This document shows, piece by piece, positions 24,916 to 39,663 of a stretch of 64,000 bases of DNA. Below the pieces are notes generated by a model. It made no database searches, was not told the origin of the DNA, and was given only the letters and a program-made list of their open reading frames with translations. How positions within the stretch are numbered: position 1 is the first letter of the stretch; every line of letters starts with the position of its first letter. Where the stretch lies: contig JNEU01000906.1 in NCBI GenBank assembly GCA_000697475.1, positions 1 through 64,000 on the forward strand, read 5' to 3'. Made by a program: the position numbers and the translations under genes. Source of the stretch: Lichtheimia corymbifera B2541. Lineage: Eukaryota; Mucoromycota; Mucoromycetes; Mucorales; Lichtheimiaceae.

Positions 24916-25350
24916 TTATTCGCCAATGCGAACTATCAATATCATCACACGTTAGTAACCATAATCACTTTTTTGCCTTTAAAAAAACCACTTACGGTAA
25001 AAGTTGACAAGAATCGCAGCGAGCAAAAAGATGCAAAGCACGGTGGGACCAACCCTGTCATCGTAAGGGGCTGCTTCACGGTTTCGAATTTTGGTGGCTC
25101 GCCAGTGGAAGGTATACAACGCATACATCATGACGCCCATGGCAATGACAGTGAATAAAACAGCTGACATACGACCAATACGATCACCAAAGTTGAGCAA
25201 ACCCATCGCGAGACCTCCAAGCACCACCGTAAAATTGAGCCATGACAAAAAAGTACGCTCGTTGGCGAAAAAGACCTTGGGTTCAACACGAACCGGGAGA
25301 GCGATTCTTTTGCCTGTGGTGGATTCAAGGACGTTGTTGTTGTCAGCCAT
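24916..25350 (-). CDS. VTC1: Vacuolar transporter chaperone VTC1
   Basis: Small three-helix membrane subunit of the VTC polyphosphate polymerase, at the vacuole and ER. Exon 1 (25350-24996) encodes MADNNN, the family block [35 protein letters not shown], then [13 protein letters not shown] and [18 protein letters not shown]. The frame runs on to a stop just past the donor. A gtaagt donor, a perfect TACTAAC-type branch site and an atag acceptor instead support a 17-nt last exon (24932-24916), giving the ending NFYLRIGE. That is closer to the yeast ending (INFILRL...). An upstream in-frame Met would add a leader not seen in the family. Confidence 0.93.
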
Positions 25351-25737
25351 CAATGAAAAGGGCGAGGAAACAAAAAGGAACAAAGGAAAGAAAAGATCAA
25401 AAGAAAAACGAGACGAGATCCAAACTCACTTTTTGTGGGTGCACGTACACACACACACAGCCGATTGTGACGAAAGAATGTCATTGGATAACACGGGGCA
25501 CGTGCTGTCAAACAGACGCCATAAAGCAGCAGCTGAGACTAGAACATTACAAGTAGAAAAGCCCGCTCCCATGGTTGTACCGCACACACAACATGATGCA
25601 CGCACGCACATAATCCCATTGATCATCATTTCCCTTTCCGCGGTATCTTTGTTTTGTTGGGTATGAAAGTCGTATTTTATATGCATAGAGAGAGAGAGAG
25701 AGAATTCACACATCGCTTTTGTACAAAATGGTCTAAT
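25351..25737. other. Intergenic region VTC1/SIP5
   Basis: VTC1 promoter and SIP5 3' flank, with CACA and (AG)n short repeats near 25448 and 25685. No gene is seen. Confidence 0.5.
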
Positions 25738-27415
25738 CTAACAAACAACACCAGCATTGCTACCGCTGTTGCTGTTGCCATTGCTACCGTTGCCATTGGT
25801 GGTGCTGGTATTGGATGGGTCCACAGCTACCCGCTTATCATCACGGCCATTTTCTGCATGACGATCGATATATACGGCAGGATCATTTTCATCAGATGAC
25901 GCGTCAGAAGTAGAAGATGACTCGGTCGATCCTATCACTTGTTGTTGTTGTTGTTGTTGCTGTTGTTGATAACCAAGTCTTCTAGCAGTAGCATACAAGG
26001 GTTCATTGTCATCAGCATCTTGTGCAACCGACGTCATATTCTCTTGTTCTGCCAAGGAACGTCGAATAGCTTCCATGACCATCCATTCCTCCAAATCCAT
26101 ATCCATCCCACGCATTGTTGATAAAAAGTGATTATACTCTGATGCTGTAGCTGAAGATGCTGATCGATTTGAACGAGGACCATGTTGATGATTATAGCCA
26201 GTGGGGACAGTGCGTAAAAGAGTTGAACTCCGGCGACTGTTGCTGCTTGTTGCTGAAGTAGTAGCCTGGGTCCTATGCCAGTTAGGTCTCACATGATCTA
26301 TGTGTGCGTGTATAAATATACAACAGCGGTTATTACCAAAAAGAGACTGCTTCATCCTATCTCGTCGCTTACCAACAAGGACAACGCTTGGATCACGATG
26401 ACTAAGGGTAGCTCTACGTGGCCTACTTTCTGCAGCAGAAACGCCAGATGTGGTGTGGCGTGTGCCTTCTTGCACTAGTGCGGTCGGTTCGTTATTACCG
26501 TTCCGAGACTATTATACGGAGTCAGCTAAATTGGCAAGAAATGATATCACCATTACTACTACTATTTACCTTTTCACTCCAAGCTGGGGGATGATAAATG
26601 ATACCAAAGTTCTCTTGCATACAGAATGGACATGTGGCAGGGGTATTGGGTGTTTCTGTGGGTCGTTTGATTTGTACAAAGCACTCTGTGCACAATGGTT
26701 GATCACAGCACCGTGAGTAGTTGATGTTGGCGGGGTAATACTAAACCCAAAGAGTCAGTCGACCGATTTTCTTGCATTGTATGTAATGCGTCTAGACTCC
26801 TCCTCCTCCTCCTCCCATCACGCTATCACATACCAAAAAGCATATCGGACACTCGATAGCATTGTTGTAAAGCATTTCTCTTTGTAAACGCATGCGCTCA
26901 AGTCTCAACTGTCGTTCCGATACTGGTTTGCTTGCTGTGTGATGGCATTGTTGTTGTTGTTTTTTGCTGCTGTTACAACTTGAGCTGGATGCACTTCGAG
27001 GTCTTCCACCATTACTTTCAGCACGTCGTGTAGAGGAAGAAACAGTGGACATGGATGATGATGCAGCAGGAACAGGTGGTTCAAGTAATGTTGGGCGTGT
27101 GAAGGTGGGTACAACCACTTCCGGAGGCTCTGGCAGCCCTAAAGATAACAGCACGAGTATTATGTCAACGCGAATGACCCAATATGTAATATATAAACCA
27201 TCATCGCCACCAATACCTTTATAAAAGGGAGCAAGTTTACGGCTCAATATCAAGTTGCGTACACATCTTAGGTCATAATCTTGTAAAGCCGTGGGATATA
27301 ATCCATTGGGGAGCACGGGCCCAAAGTCAACAAGGTCCTTGACTTTGTGGTGGTGAGTGGAGGAATGAGAAGAGTGGTTTTCAGGGTCATTGGCTTTTGA
27401 AGTGTTTGCACCCAT
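25738..27415 (-). CDS. SIP5: SIP5-family RING-like protein
   Basis: Fungal SIP5 links the Snf1 kinase to the Reg1/Glc7 phosphatase in yeast glucose signalling. It starts [10 protein letters not shown] (a possible N-myristoylation Gly2, by inference). The conserved N-terminal block is [32 protein letters not shown], seen in positions 27343-27220. A Ser-rich linker leads to the split zinc module: ECPICFL, then after an intron [20 protein letters not shown] and [10 protein letters not shown]. The C-terminal half is low complexity (Gln10 run, Ser, Asn), with a helical [20 protein letters not shown] segment resembling a ubiquitin-interacting motif. Five or so exons. Domain content matches the family. 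Confidence 0.88.
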
Positions 27416-27659
27416 TGCGTTGGAATTGTGTATGCGAGAGGAAAGAAAAGAAAAAAAGGAAAAAGGAGATAGGAGAGAAGAAAAGGAACAAGGAACAGCA
27501 ATAGAAGCAGCAGCAACAGCAGCGGGTTGTCAACCATTTACAAGTTCCTGCGCAGCATAGTGAGCTAACGACGGACGACGGGGGGAAAGTGACCATGCGG
27601 GAGAAATGCCACGGTTACCAAAAAAGGAACGATGTGTACATCAGCTGGTGCAGTAAACT

Positions 27660-30577
<2,918 letters not shown>

Positions 30578-31686
30578 TTACTCTTCCATGCGATCAATGT
30601 GGCTATTGTTGTTGTTGGTGGTGGTGGTGTTGGTCTTTGTGAGGTTTTTCAAGAGTCGCTTTTGAAGATATTCCCAGCGTTGTTTGCAGCAAGAGGATGA
30701 ATGACGACCACCAAACTTGGCTGAAAGGGCGTACCAGTTGTCTCCTCGCATTCTTTTGAGAATATATTCCATCAAAATCTTATCGTCGTCATGGGTCCAT
30801 CGCTCGTATCCACGGATGGTTTGGTTGTATTTGCGTACAGGTGGTAATTTTGACTTGGTGATGACGTGCTTATTGTTGATAGCTGTTGTCGCATGGAGAG
30901 GAGGTGATGGAGGTAAAAAGGATTCATGTTGCTTCAATGCAGGTGATTTCTCGTCGCTACTAGAATCCCTTGGTGGTGTGAGTGGTCGCCAGTGTCCACT
31001 TGTTGATGATGACGGTGAAGAAGCAACAAGGGATGGTGTTCCAGGGTCTTCAATTGATGTTGACGGGGATTGTTCATGGATCTATGTACACATATTCCTT
31101 GTAAGAAATATCACCAACACACATCACTCAAATAATTTACCCTATCATTGGTGTTCTCAACTACTGGTGATTGATGTACTTGATCGACCACATAGGCAAT
31201 GACGTCCTTGGTGGAGGGGAGACGGGCAATCTTGCTTGTGCTGGGTTTCGGGACCTGGATGTTCAAATAGCGTTTATTAAGCACGCATTCAATTATGCCG
31301 CACGCCCACTCACGAACCCAACGCCATAGACAAGTTGATGATATTTACCTCGTTTGTTTCTTGTTCTTCATCGCTACTATCGTCCAACAGATTTCCTTCT
31401 TCGTCGTATTCAACCACAAGTTTTTCTCTCACTAGAATGACCCATGTTATCTGATGAGCACAATGAGCAATAGACAACAGTGGTTGCTACCTTTGCGTGA
31501 CAAATGCTTGGGTAATGAGGGGATGCCAGTTTGACGGTAGTTAAGGTAGATTTGCCTCACAGCTGTCGATGAGAGACCTGAGATACGTGCCACTGTCCTT
31601 TCAGAAGCTCCAGCCTGGAAGGCACCAACCACCAACCACCGCTTTGCTTCGTTAGAATCGTTTTGTATTCGACCTCGAGGTGCCAT
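30578..31686 (-). CDS. Transposase-type HTH plus SANT/Myb protein
   Basis: A probable DNA-binding protein with two helix-turn-helix modules. The N-terminal exon (MAPRGRIQNDSNEAKRW to SLPKHLSRK) has the form of a Tc1/IS630-type transposase HTH (GASERTVARISGLSSTAV RQIY). Acidic and Ser/Pro-rich exons follow (VVEYDEEGNLLDDSSDEE; GHWRPLTPPRDSSSDE). The C-terminal exon encodes one Myb/SANT repeat: RGYERWTHDDDKILMEYIL, NWYALSAKFGGRHSSSC, KQRWEYLQKRLLKNL. It ends in a Thr/Asn-rich tail. There is no DDE catalytic domain, so it is not an active transposase. A transcriptional role is inferred. Four exons were joined by GT-AG sites. Confidence 0.75.
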
Positions 31687-32968
31687 TTGTGTGTCAATGA
31701 AAGAGATGCTTAATAAAAGTTGAGTGTTGATAGGTTGCTTAAGCAGGATAGTTGTCTGTGTGGGAAGAAGCAGCTGGAAAAGGAGAGACACTAATTCCCC
31801 GACAGCCTATGGACCACCTAAACCGGTTCCACTACCGAAAGAATCCTTTTGGGCCACGAGATCTCACTATCTATCATCAAGAATACCTATATATATAATA
31901 CACCTACACCCTCATTCAATAAACGACTTCCTTGGTTACATGTTGCTATGGCATTGTTGCTAACCCAAAACGATAACAACTCGCATCGGTGGCAACAGCA
32001 GCAGCTATTATATCCTCGCGCCTTTTCATTCAACATGGCATCATGTTTATTATCATCTTCACAAGCAAACATGTTGTCTGCTGCGTAAATGGGTGGGTGG
32101 GTCATTGTATACATGGTTTCATTATGTTGTTGAAAATCATTGATAAGGGTATAACCTGCATTCATTGTTGTTAAGACTACCTGGAACAGGCAAGGAGTGT
32201 AGGAATCCTGGGTAGCGGATTGGGTGGTCGTTTTTGGTTGCGTTGTTGTACGTGTATTATGTATATGTGTGTGTGTTGTATGCAAATGAGCAGTGGGGAG
32301 GTGCAGTGTAACATTTCTCATGTGCATTTGCCAAGGTCAGCTGGGGGAGAAACTACTGTAATCCATGAGTGTCTATATCACCTTATTGGGTTTTGTGAGA
32401 TATTAAGTGCAAGGAACGCCATGTCGCGCGCCAAAGAAAGGATGAAAGACTAGGAATAGTAATAATGAATGACACAATGGGCGGGATTGTATTGAAACAG
32501 AACTATGCGTGGACGATCTGGCTAATTAAGCTACAGCCTTGTTCCCTTCAAGTTGCCAAAAGAGAAAGCAATTTTGACTTTTGGTGTATGGTTTGTTGCA
32601 CATGCGAATCCGACAACGCCTCTCCCCCCACCACCCGAAAACTCCAGTTTTTCCTTCAAGCAAACCGATAGATTGGGTGCCAAAAGTTGTTCTCTTTCTC
32701 TCTCTCCCCCAAATCAATTGCCACGTGCAGTGGAATTGTGAATGGGTCTGTGGGATTGTGATCATACTGCAGTCTTTATACAAAGCAAACGAATAATACA
32801 TATGATGGAGGATGAAGGGGAGGGCTTAAAAATATAATGCATGCTATAATGATGGGAATGGGCTGCAAGTGGCCGGGACAATGAAAATAATGACTGACAC
32901 TACGCAAACATCTTTTTGAAGAAAAAGGGGGATATACTGAGTCGCTGATGGTATTGTTGTTGAGCCAA
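31687..32968. other. Intergenic region, no gene seen
   Basis: 1.28 kb. Open frames on both strands lack any recognised motif. The region may hold the promoter of the HTH-SANT gene and the 3' flank of the next gene. Confidence 0.45.
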
Positions 32969-33630
32969 CTACTTTTTCTTGGCATGTTCAATATGCTGAC
33001 GCACAATAGCCTCTGCCAACTGTTGCATGGATGAACAATTGGAAGAACGCATACTAGGTGTTCTCCAACGTGGTGTCATTGATCCACCAGGTGCAGATCG
33101 GCTGCGTCTTCGATCATAAGGCGAATGACGTGCCATAGCTTTGAAGCGTTCTTGCTTGTAAGTCTCATACATGGTTTGGTCCAACTCGATTGCATCGATT
33201 AGCACGTCGAGTGAAAGACGCTGCTTGTCTTGATAGCTTGGCATTCTCAATGGAGCTGATACAGTGCGTGCATGGTTTCTCGTAGTAGTGGTGGTTGTAG
33301 TAGGTTTGGTTGTGGTATCAATGGGCTTGCACAAGGATTGAAAAGATGGGAGGACAACCTTTTTCTTGATACCTCCACCCTTTGGCATCCATACATCCTG
33401 ATTTTGTTCTTGCTTGATATACATACTACGCACAATTGGCTATGACAAAGAAAATAAAAAGAAAAAGAAAAAAGAATCGTGCTGAAATTAGATAGAGAAA
33501 AATCATGTAAGCTTTATAATCGCCCCTGAATTCCAGTGTATTTTGATCTGAACCGACAACCACTTACTACTTGCACATCATCACACTCACCGCCATACGG
33601 AGTCGTTCTTTTTCTATCTTTTGCACACAT
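32969..33630 (-). CDS. Unknown basic protein, 177 residues
   Basis: Not recognised. Two exons fit well. Exon 1 (33630-33568) starts MCAKDRKRTTPYGGECDDVQV and ends at a gtaagt donor. Exon 2 (33439-32969) follows a long pyrimidine tract and an atag acceptor and begins PIVRSMYIKQEQNQDVW. The protein is basic and Ser/Thr-rich. It has a short LPSFQSL motif of the kind found as docking motifs in fungal regulators, a Thr run, a probable helix (LDVLIDAIELDQTMYETYKQER), an Arg-rich patch (YDRRRSRSAPGG) and a helical lysine-rich end. No membrane segment or signal peptide is seen. A nuclear regulatory role is only a guess from composition. Confidence 0.55.
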
Positions 33631-33755
33631 ACAGAGAGAGAGGAGAAGGGGTCTATGATGACTGCTCTTCATCATCAACCGCTGCCCCCTTTTAATGCGG
33701 ATGGTGGTCAGTTGCATAAAAATGTGCTATTGGTGTACATGATTTTTTATTATAG

Positions 33756-33991
33756 TACCCGGATGTCGTGTATGCAAGCATGGCAGCCATGCTGTGGAGG
33801 ATCCATGTTGTGCATTGCATTCAAGGAACACGACATGTACGGGCAATGAATATCATTGTTTGGTTAACGACCCTGTTTTTTTGGGAGAGAAGGGTGAAGA
33901 TGGAATGCATTATGAGTGGCGTTGCCGTGTTACACGTGTTGATTTTTACGAGCAAGATGGTTCTCGTCTTAGGAGCTGCTCGTTAGTATAA
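33756..33991 (+). CDS. Possible terminal exon of Cys-rich protein
   Basis: After a tattatag acceptor-like site the + strand reads a compact Cys-rich peptide. It begins PGCRVCKHGSHAVEDPCC, continues with TTCTGNEYHCLVND and YEWRCRVTRVDFYEQDG, and ends at a TAA at 33989-33991. The spacing of Cys and His resembles a small zinc-binding or disulphide-rich module. The upstream exon is not settled: a Met at 33655 or 33658 would need a weak gtggtc donor and lies 25 bp from the divergent gene at 33630. Treat it as a candidate only. Confidence 0.28.
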
Positions 33992-34398
33992 AGGCACTGA
34001 TGCTTGTATATTAAGGGAGCCTAATGCCTTTATTAGTACATCCATCATAGCTCAAATGTCTGTTATGGTGCACGTGAAACTGGAATCGAATCAAATAATC
34101 CTGTGATGTGTCAGTTTCATCAGAAAAATCTGGGAAGATGGGATTCATTTATGTTGTTGCCATAGCAGCAACCCAATTCCTAAGACATCAGACCCCAACC
34201 ATTAAGCAAGTGCATCTATTATGTTATCGTGCAAGAAGCATTTACCGAATAAAAAAATGGTTCGGCTTTATGATCCCATTCCCTAACGCATAACGGTTGT
34301 TATTATAAAGAGCTCTGGTGATATGAGTGATTGCATCATGCAGTTTATTGTCATCAAGAAATGCGTCTATCTCAATAACGATAAGTAAGATTGTATCT
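33992..34398. other. Intergenic, no gene seen
   Basis: No recognisable feature. Confidence 0.45.
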
Positions 34399-34755
34399 TT
34401 ATTCTTGTGCATCCATCAATGGATCCAGTACATGGAGCGGCTGTAATGGTAGCCAATCATGGGCTTGTAAGCTGATTCGGATTTCCTGTTCTCGTAGTTT
34501 TTCGCAAGCTCTCTCACCTGTGCCTTTTTCTTCTTTGGATTCCACGCAAATACTCGTCGCAAGATTCTCCTCGCAGGTCAATTGCAAACTCGATTCTGAC
34601 CATCCTATTACCGGTACTTGTTCCCTTCGTTGATTGCTTCTTGCGCTTCTCTCCTGGCTACAATGCACCCAACAAAAAGCCCTTGCAACACCCACATATT
34701 TCACATTCATACCCCATGCACTCTCCCCTCCTCGATCGGGCATTTTCAGTCGCAT
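34399..34755 (-). CDS. Possible 118-residue unknown protein
   Basis: A single open frame from a Met at 34755 (MRLKMPDRGGESAWGMN) to DPLMDAQE and a TAA that overlaps an AATAAA, as would suit a short 3' end. The composition looks protein-like (Glu/Arg-rich helix, Trp and Leu in HDWLPLQPLHVLDP), but I recognise no family. The start lies close to the divergent NST1-like gene. It could be chance. Confidence 0.25.
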   Translation of the reverse strand: MRLKMPDRGGESAWGMNVKYVGVARAFCWVHCSQERSARSNQRREQVPVIGWSESSLQLTCEENLATSICVESKEEKGTGERACEKLREQEIRISLQAHDWLPLQPLHVLDPLMDAQE

Positions 34756-34950
34756 TGAGTCACAGCATACCCTGAAAGAAGCTTAACTGTATGTATGAAG
34801 GTCGTGTTCTCATTTGCTTTCTCTTGTTTTTGATCTCTAGAACGGACGGCTTCCACAACGCACATCATCGAGTCCTTCAACATACACGATCTTGTCTGCT
34901 CGACTGCTTTTATCACGCTAGTGATCGACCTCTGCTTCATCTGGATCTTT

Positions 34951-37900
34951 ATGCAAATGACAAAGTCGATGCATCTGTCCAAGAAACAACCGACAACCAT
35001 GCCAACCGCTTCTGCCAACACAAACACTGTATCCAACAATAATAACATGACAACGCTCCCCACCGACAAGTCAAAGAAGAAGAAGAAGCCAACAAAAAAG
35101 GTGAACGACTTGGATGAGGATGCTACGGTAGCAAACGTACAACATCATCCATCAACACACCATCAACACCATGCACCACCGCCACCACCACCACCGACAG
35201 CAACAACGCATGATAACATGTCCACATCATCCAAGCGAAAAAAGAAAAAGAAGACAACATCTTCCACATCACCTGTAAACAAGTCACCATCAAGAGCTGA
35301 TCATCCAACAAGTGGTGCCGCTGCCGCTGCCGCTGTCGCTGCTGCAGCTACTTCATCTTCATCTCATTGGCTTCGTGGATCGAAAAGCACTGGAGATGCT
35401 TTTTGGTCAAGTATGAGCAACAGCGAAGAACGACAAAAGATTCGAGAATTCTGGTTACAATTAAGTGAGGATGAACGACGATCACTTGTCAAGGTGGAAA
35501 AGGAGGCTGTCTTGAAAAAGATGAAGGAACAGCAAAAACACACATGCAATTGCTCGGTCTGTGGCAAAAAGCGGTAAGTATTACATGATGTGGCATTGTG
35601 TATGTGGATTGTCAGCTGATAATTTTGCTGTAGTACGGCCATTGAGGATGAGTTGGAGGTGTTATACGATGCGTATTACGAGGAATTGGAACAGTACGCG
35701 AATCATCAGCGACAAACTGGTATCTATGGCCCATCACCAGAACAAGCTGCAGCTGTGGCAGCCGTAACCGCTGTCGCCTACAACAGCAATGGTGCATTTG
35801 GAAATGGATATGGTCCACCACATCATCTTGACGACGACGATGACGACGATGACGATGGAGATGATGAAGAAGAGGATTATGATGATGACGAAGACGACGA
35901 AGACGATGAAGATGAAGATGACGCTTCTGTACAATCCGATGATATATCAGATGGTGATCACAGTTCTTGCGATGATGGCTCCACATCTTATCCAGCACAA
36001 ATCAGCACTACCGCGTCAAATAAGGATTATTTGAGCTTTGGCAACAGTCTTCAAGTCAAAGGTTAGATTCACAACAACATATCAATATACTTTAGTGTAA
36101 ACTCACTTTATGGTCTAGGTGGTATCTTGACGGTGGCTGACGATTTACTTCAAAACGATGGGCGCAAGTTCCTTGACATGATGGAGAAGTTGGCTGAACG
36201 ACGACTGCAAAAAGAAGAAGAAGTCAGTGAGCAAGCTGAGGAATATTTGGACGAAGTCGATGAGGACGACGATGAAGTTTACGAAGATGAGGAAGAAGAG
36301 GTATGTGGGATACAATGACTACCTTATGCAAGCTGTAATTAATCATGCATGTCATTGGTTTATAGGACACGAGGACTGAAGAACAACGCATGGAAGAAGG
36401 ACGACGCATGTTCCAGATATTTGCTGCACGAATGTTTGAACAACGTGTACTTGCTGCTTACCGTGAAAAAGTCGCCCAAGAACGGCAACAGCGGCTTCTT
36501 CAAGAACTTGAGGAGGAAGATCGCCTTCGACAAGAGCGTGAACTCAAGAAGCAAAGAGAAAAGGAACGCAAAAAGGATAAGAAGCGGTAAGTAATTGTCT
36601 ATGGGTGTCCAATAGCATTGATTACTAATAGTATCATATACTATTATCTATTAGACAATTGAAAAAGCAAAAGGAAGAAGAGCGATTGGCATTGGAAGCC
36701 AAGCGTAAAGCTGAAGAGGAAGCAGCAAAGGCAGAACGCGAAAGGAAACTTGAGGAAGAACGACAAAAGCGTGAGCAGGAACGACTTCGAAAGGAAGAAG
36801 AACGACGACAACGTGAAGAAGAGCGTATACGAAAGGAGGAAGATAAACGACGACGTTTGAAAGAAGAACGAGAACGCGCTGCCGAGAAGGAAAAGAGGCG
36901 AAAGGAAAAGGAGGAAAAGGAGCAACGGGAGCGTGAAGAACGAGAGCGTATTGAGCGTGAAAAGAAAGAAGCACTTGCAGCCAAGCGAAAAGCTGAAGAG
37001 GATGAACGACGTGCCAAAGAACAACAGGAAGAGCTTATTCGACAAGAGAAGACAAAAGCTGACGTGAAAACCGATACGGCAAAGAGCTCAAGTCCATTAC
37101 CTGCTACAACAACAACAGCAACAACCACACCTATGCGACCTGTTATTGACGAAGCTGCTCGACAAAAGACACTGATGGATGCTCTTGTTGGTGCTCCTGC
37201 TTCATCTTCATCCTCATCATCATCTCCGCAACCTTTACTCAACCGCACCAGCTTGCTTAGTGCAGGTATTGCCAACATTCCTCATTCAATGCCTGGTGAT
37301 ATTAAGCCGCTTGGTATGGATATGCCACAACCACCGCATCCTCTTTTCCCTCCACATCCATTTGCTGCTCGAGACATACCACCACCTATTGGTCCTGTAC
37401 GACAAGGTGAACCTGCTACAAGCCCTACTCGAGGATATGCACCACTTGGTGACCGAGGGATGTTACCTATTGGACATGGTCGTCTTTCTTCATCGTTTGA
37501 TGCTGGGCGCACTGCAGCACCTCGACCTGGGCCACAAATTGCACCTATCGGACAACCTGTCAATGGTAGACGACCCTCTACTACAGCTGGACCAGTTGGT
37601 AGTCCAATGGGTTCTCGGAATCATTGGCTCAATAGCACAGAGGATGGTAGCAACAGACGGTCGCCACTGGCAACAAGTGATGCCGAGAATTCCTTCTTTT
37701 CAAATTTCCTATTTGGGGATCATGGCAGAGGTATATATACATTGTTTTTGTTACTGGTCAATTCTAATATGCATTGTTTAGACATGTCTTTGATGCATCC
37801 AGAATTGGCAACTTCCAGGTTACAGGAGAGGCGATTTTCCCTTGAAAGTGCTGGCGTTGGCTGGACCAATGGTAAGATTTACAGCATCACAACCTATTTT

Positions 37901-38470
37901 ATTTGAACCTTACCTATGTAATTAGGCTGGACTGCATCAACAGCTTTATCGGATAATGTACACGGCAAGCTTTTCGGAGATGTTCTGGTAAAGCGATTAT
38001 CACTTGTCTTTGCATTTTCCTTTTGACTGAGCATTTTATATTAGTGTGATCGTACAAGTACTGTATTGGAACGAGCACGGACGGCATATCACAAGTTGGA
38101 TGAAATCACTCAAGCCAAGTACTTTATGAGCCCACCTCAATTCTACACACTTGTACAGCTGCATCGCATGATGTGTGATATGTATTATGATACGCAAGTG
38201 GATATCCAAGAGTTATATGAGGCGATCAATACACCTGGCAGTGGATTCCAATGTATCAGCCACGCACATCACGGTTATATTGTCCGCTATGATCGACCGT
38301 TAGGGATGTCCTCCACTTCACCTATTCACCCGCCACACTTGACATCACCTCCACTAGCACCCCCACTTGCAACAGCAGTATCAGCATCGTCATCTACTAC
38401 ACAGCAACCTCCTACGCAGGCACAACAACCATTGAAAGGGAATCAACAATTGTTTGGTAGTCTGTCATAA
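34951..38470 (+). CDS. NST1: Stress response protein NST1
   Basis: Large cytoplasmic protein of the fungal NST1 family, a negative factor in salt tolerance in yeast. The N-terminus is a Lys/Ser/His/Pro-rich low-complexity region. Next come the NST1 signatures [38 protein letters not shown] and [30 protein letters not shown] (split by the first intron at 35574-35633). A run of about nine Asp with further acidic stretches follows, then [29 protein letters not shown]. From 36660 to 37050 an almost unbroken Glu/Arg/Lys helix (about 130 residues) matches the family's long coiled coil. The C-terminal part is Pro/Gly-rich and ends with [32 protein letters not shown] and [10 protein letters not shown]. 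Eight or so exons. The start Met is uncertain (34921, 34951 or 34957). Confidence 0.88.
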
Positions 38471-39663
38471 GGATGGGGAATAAATCATTTCATATCATTC
38501 ATCATCATTGCTACATGCAACCTATTCATAACGTCTTTTTACTTTAATGTGGCTGGCAAAGAATATAGCTAGAAGTATATAGCATAGCTTTTATGCAGAA
38601 ACCAGAAACCTATATCCTCTTTAGGTAAACAAGTGCAAAGCCCACAATATAGCTCATCCAAGCCGCGTGTGTGTGTGACAATGACTGTATTACATGTAAA
38701 TGAGAAGATTCTACTTTGTGTATCTGTAACAACATACTACATGTGGCTTCATTGTCATCTCGATAATCAGCAGCCTTCATATTTTACTTGCCTTTTCCTC
38801 TAATCCACCCATTCACCCACGTCATGCAGTATTACGCATTTACCGACATTTATGAATCATGTGAGCATGCCTATGCCAGGGTTAGCCTTGTCATTTTCGC
38901 CTTTTCTAAACAAAAATCCCTATCCGTGCATTAGGTTTCACAGCAGCACCACGCTTGGCACAAGAGAGACATCTTTTAATTGTTACACTTGGCAGTGGCA
39001 CAGGTTGATGATTTGGTTTGACTGTCCCTGAAAGAGTAAAAAGCAACTTTATTGGAACGGGATCTCTTTACAAGGGTGAAGCCAACCCTATTGAGCGCTT
39101 TTAATTGGGCAAAAGGCCAACCCAACCTGACGAGCAAATCAGGAGACATCCACCGATAAGAATGCTTCTTGTTTTGTCTTCTCCATATACAGTATTTGCA
39201 ACGTATAAGGAGCTTGATCATTACACATTTTGCTGTTTGTAAATTTCAAAGGAGACTTGAAGACCGATGAGCCTCCTAACTTATGGCCAGACCTTGTTTT
39301 GCTTGGGCAAAAGATTTGCTTCGAGAATATGCAACTCCGAGGGACACACACGATGGTTGCATATATGTCGACAACCTCTTTTCATAAACCTACTTTTTTT
39401 TGTTTTACACAAAGATGACTTGTTCCTTCATGTTACAGATACCGGGGAATTTCGAGTAAACTTGTCAGCAAGCATTTGAGGCGCACGAGTGTGAGAATGG
39501 CAGTAATAGGCTAATTACAATCATCGGCGTTTGTGACGACGGACCTTTGTTAACTCGTCCCAAGCTCAAAATAGAAAAATCGGTCTTATAGTACCGAGTC
39601 GTGTAAAAAAAAAAGGATGAGTGAACGATTTCCCTTGCTCCTCTTTCACTTTTTGTTTCAACG
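38471..39663. other. Intergenic region, no gene seen
   Basis: 1.2 kb between two + genes. Minus-strand open frames at 38976-39351 do not resolve into a protein I recognise. Confidence 0.45.

Noticed and set aside
36634..37278. Minus-strand Ser/Arg-rich frame
   Set aside because: Antisense of the E/R/K helix of NST1; the composition is simply the complement of GAA/CGA-rich codons.
38976..39351. Minus-strand frames resembling an open coding region
   Set aside because: Neither frame gives a recognised motif, and no splice sites join them convincingly.
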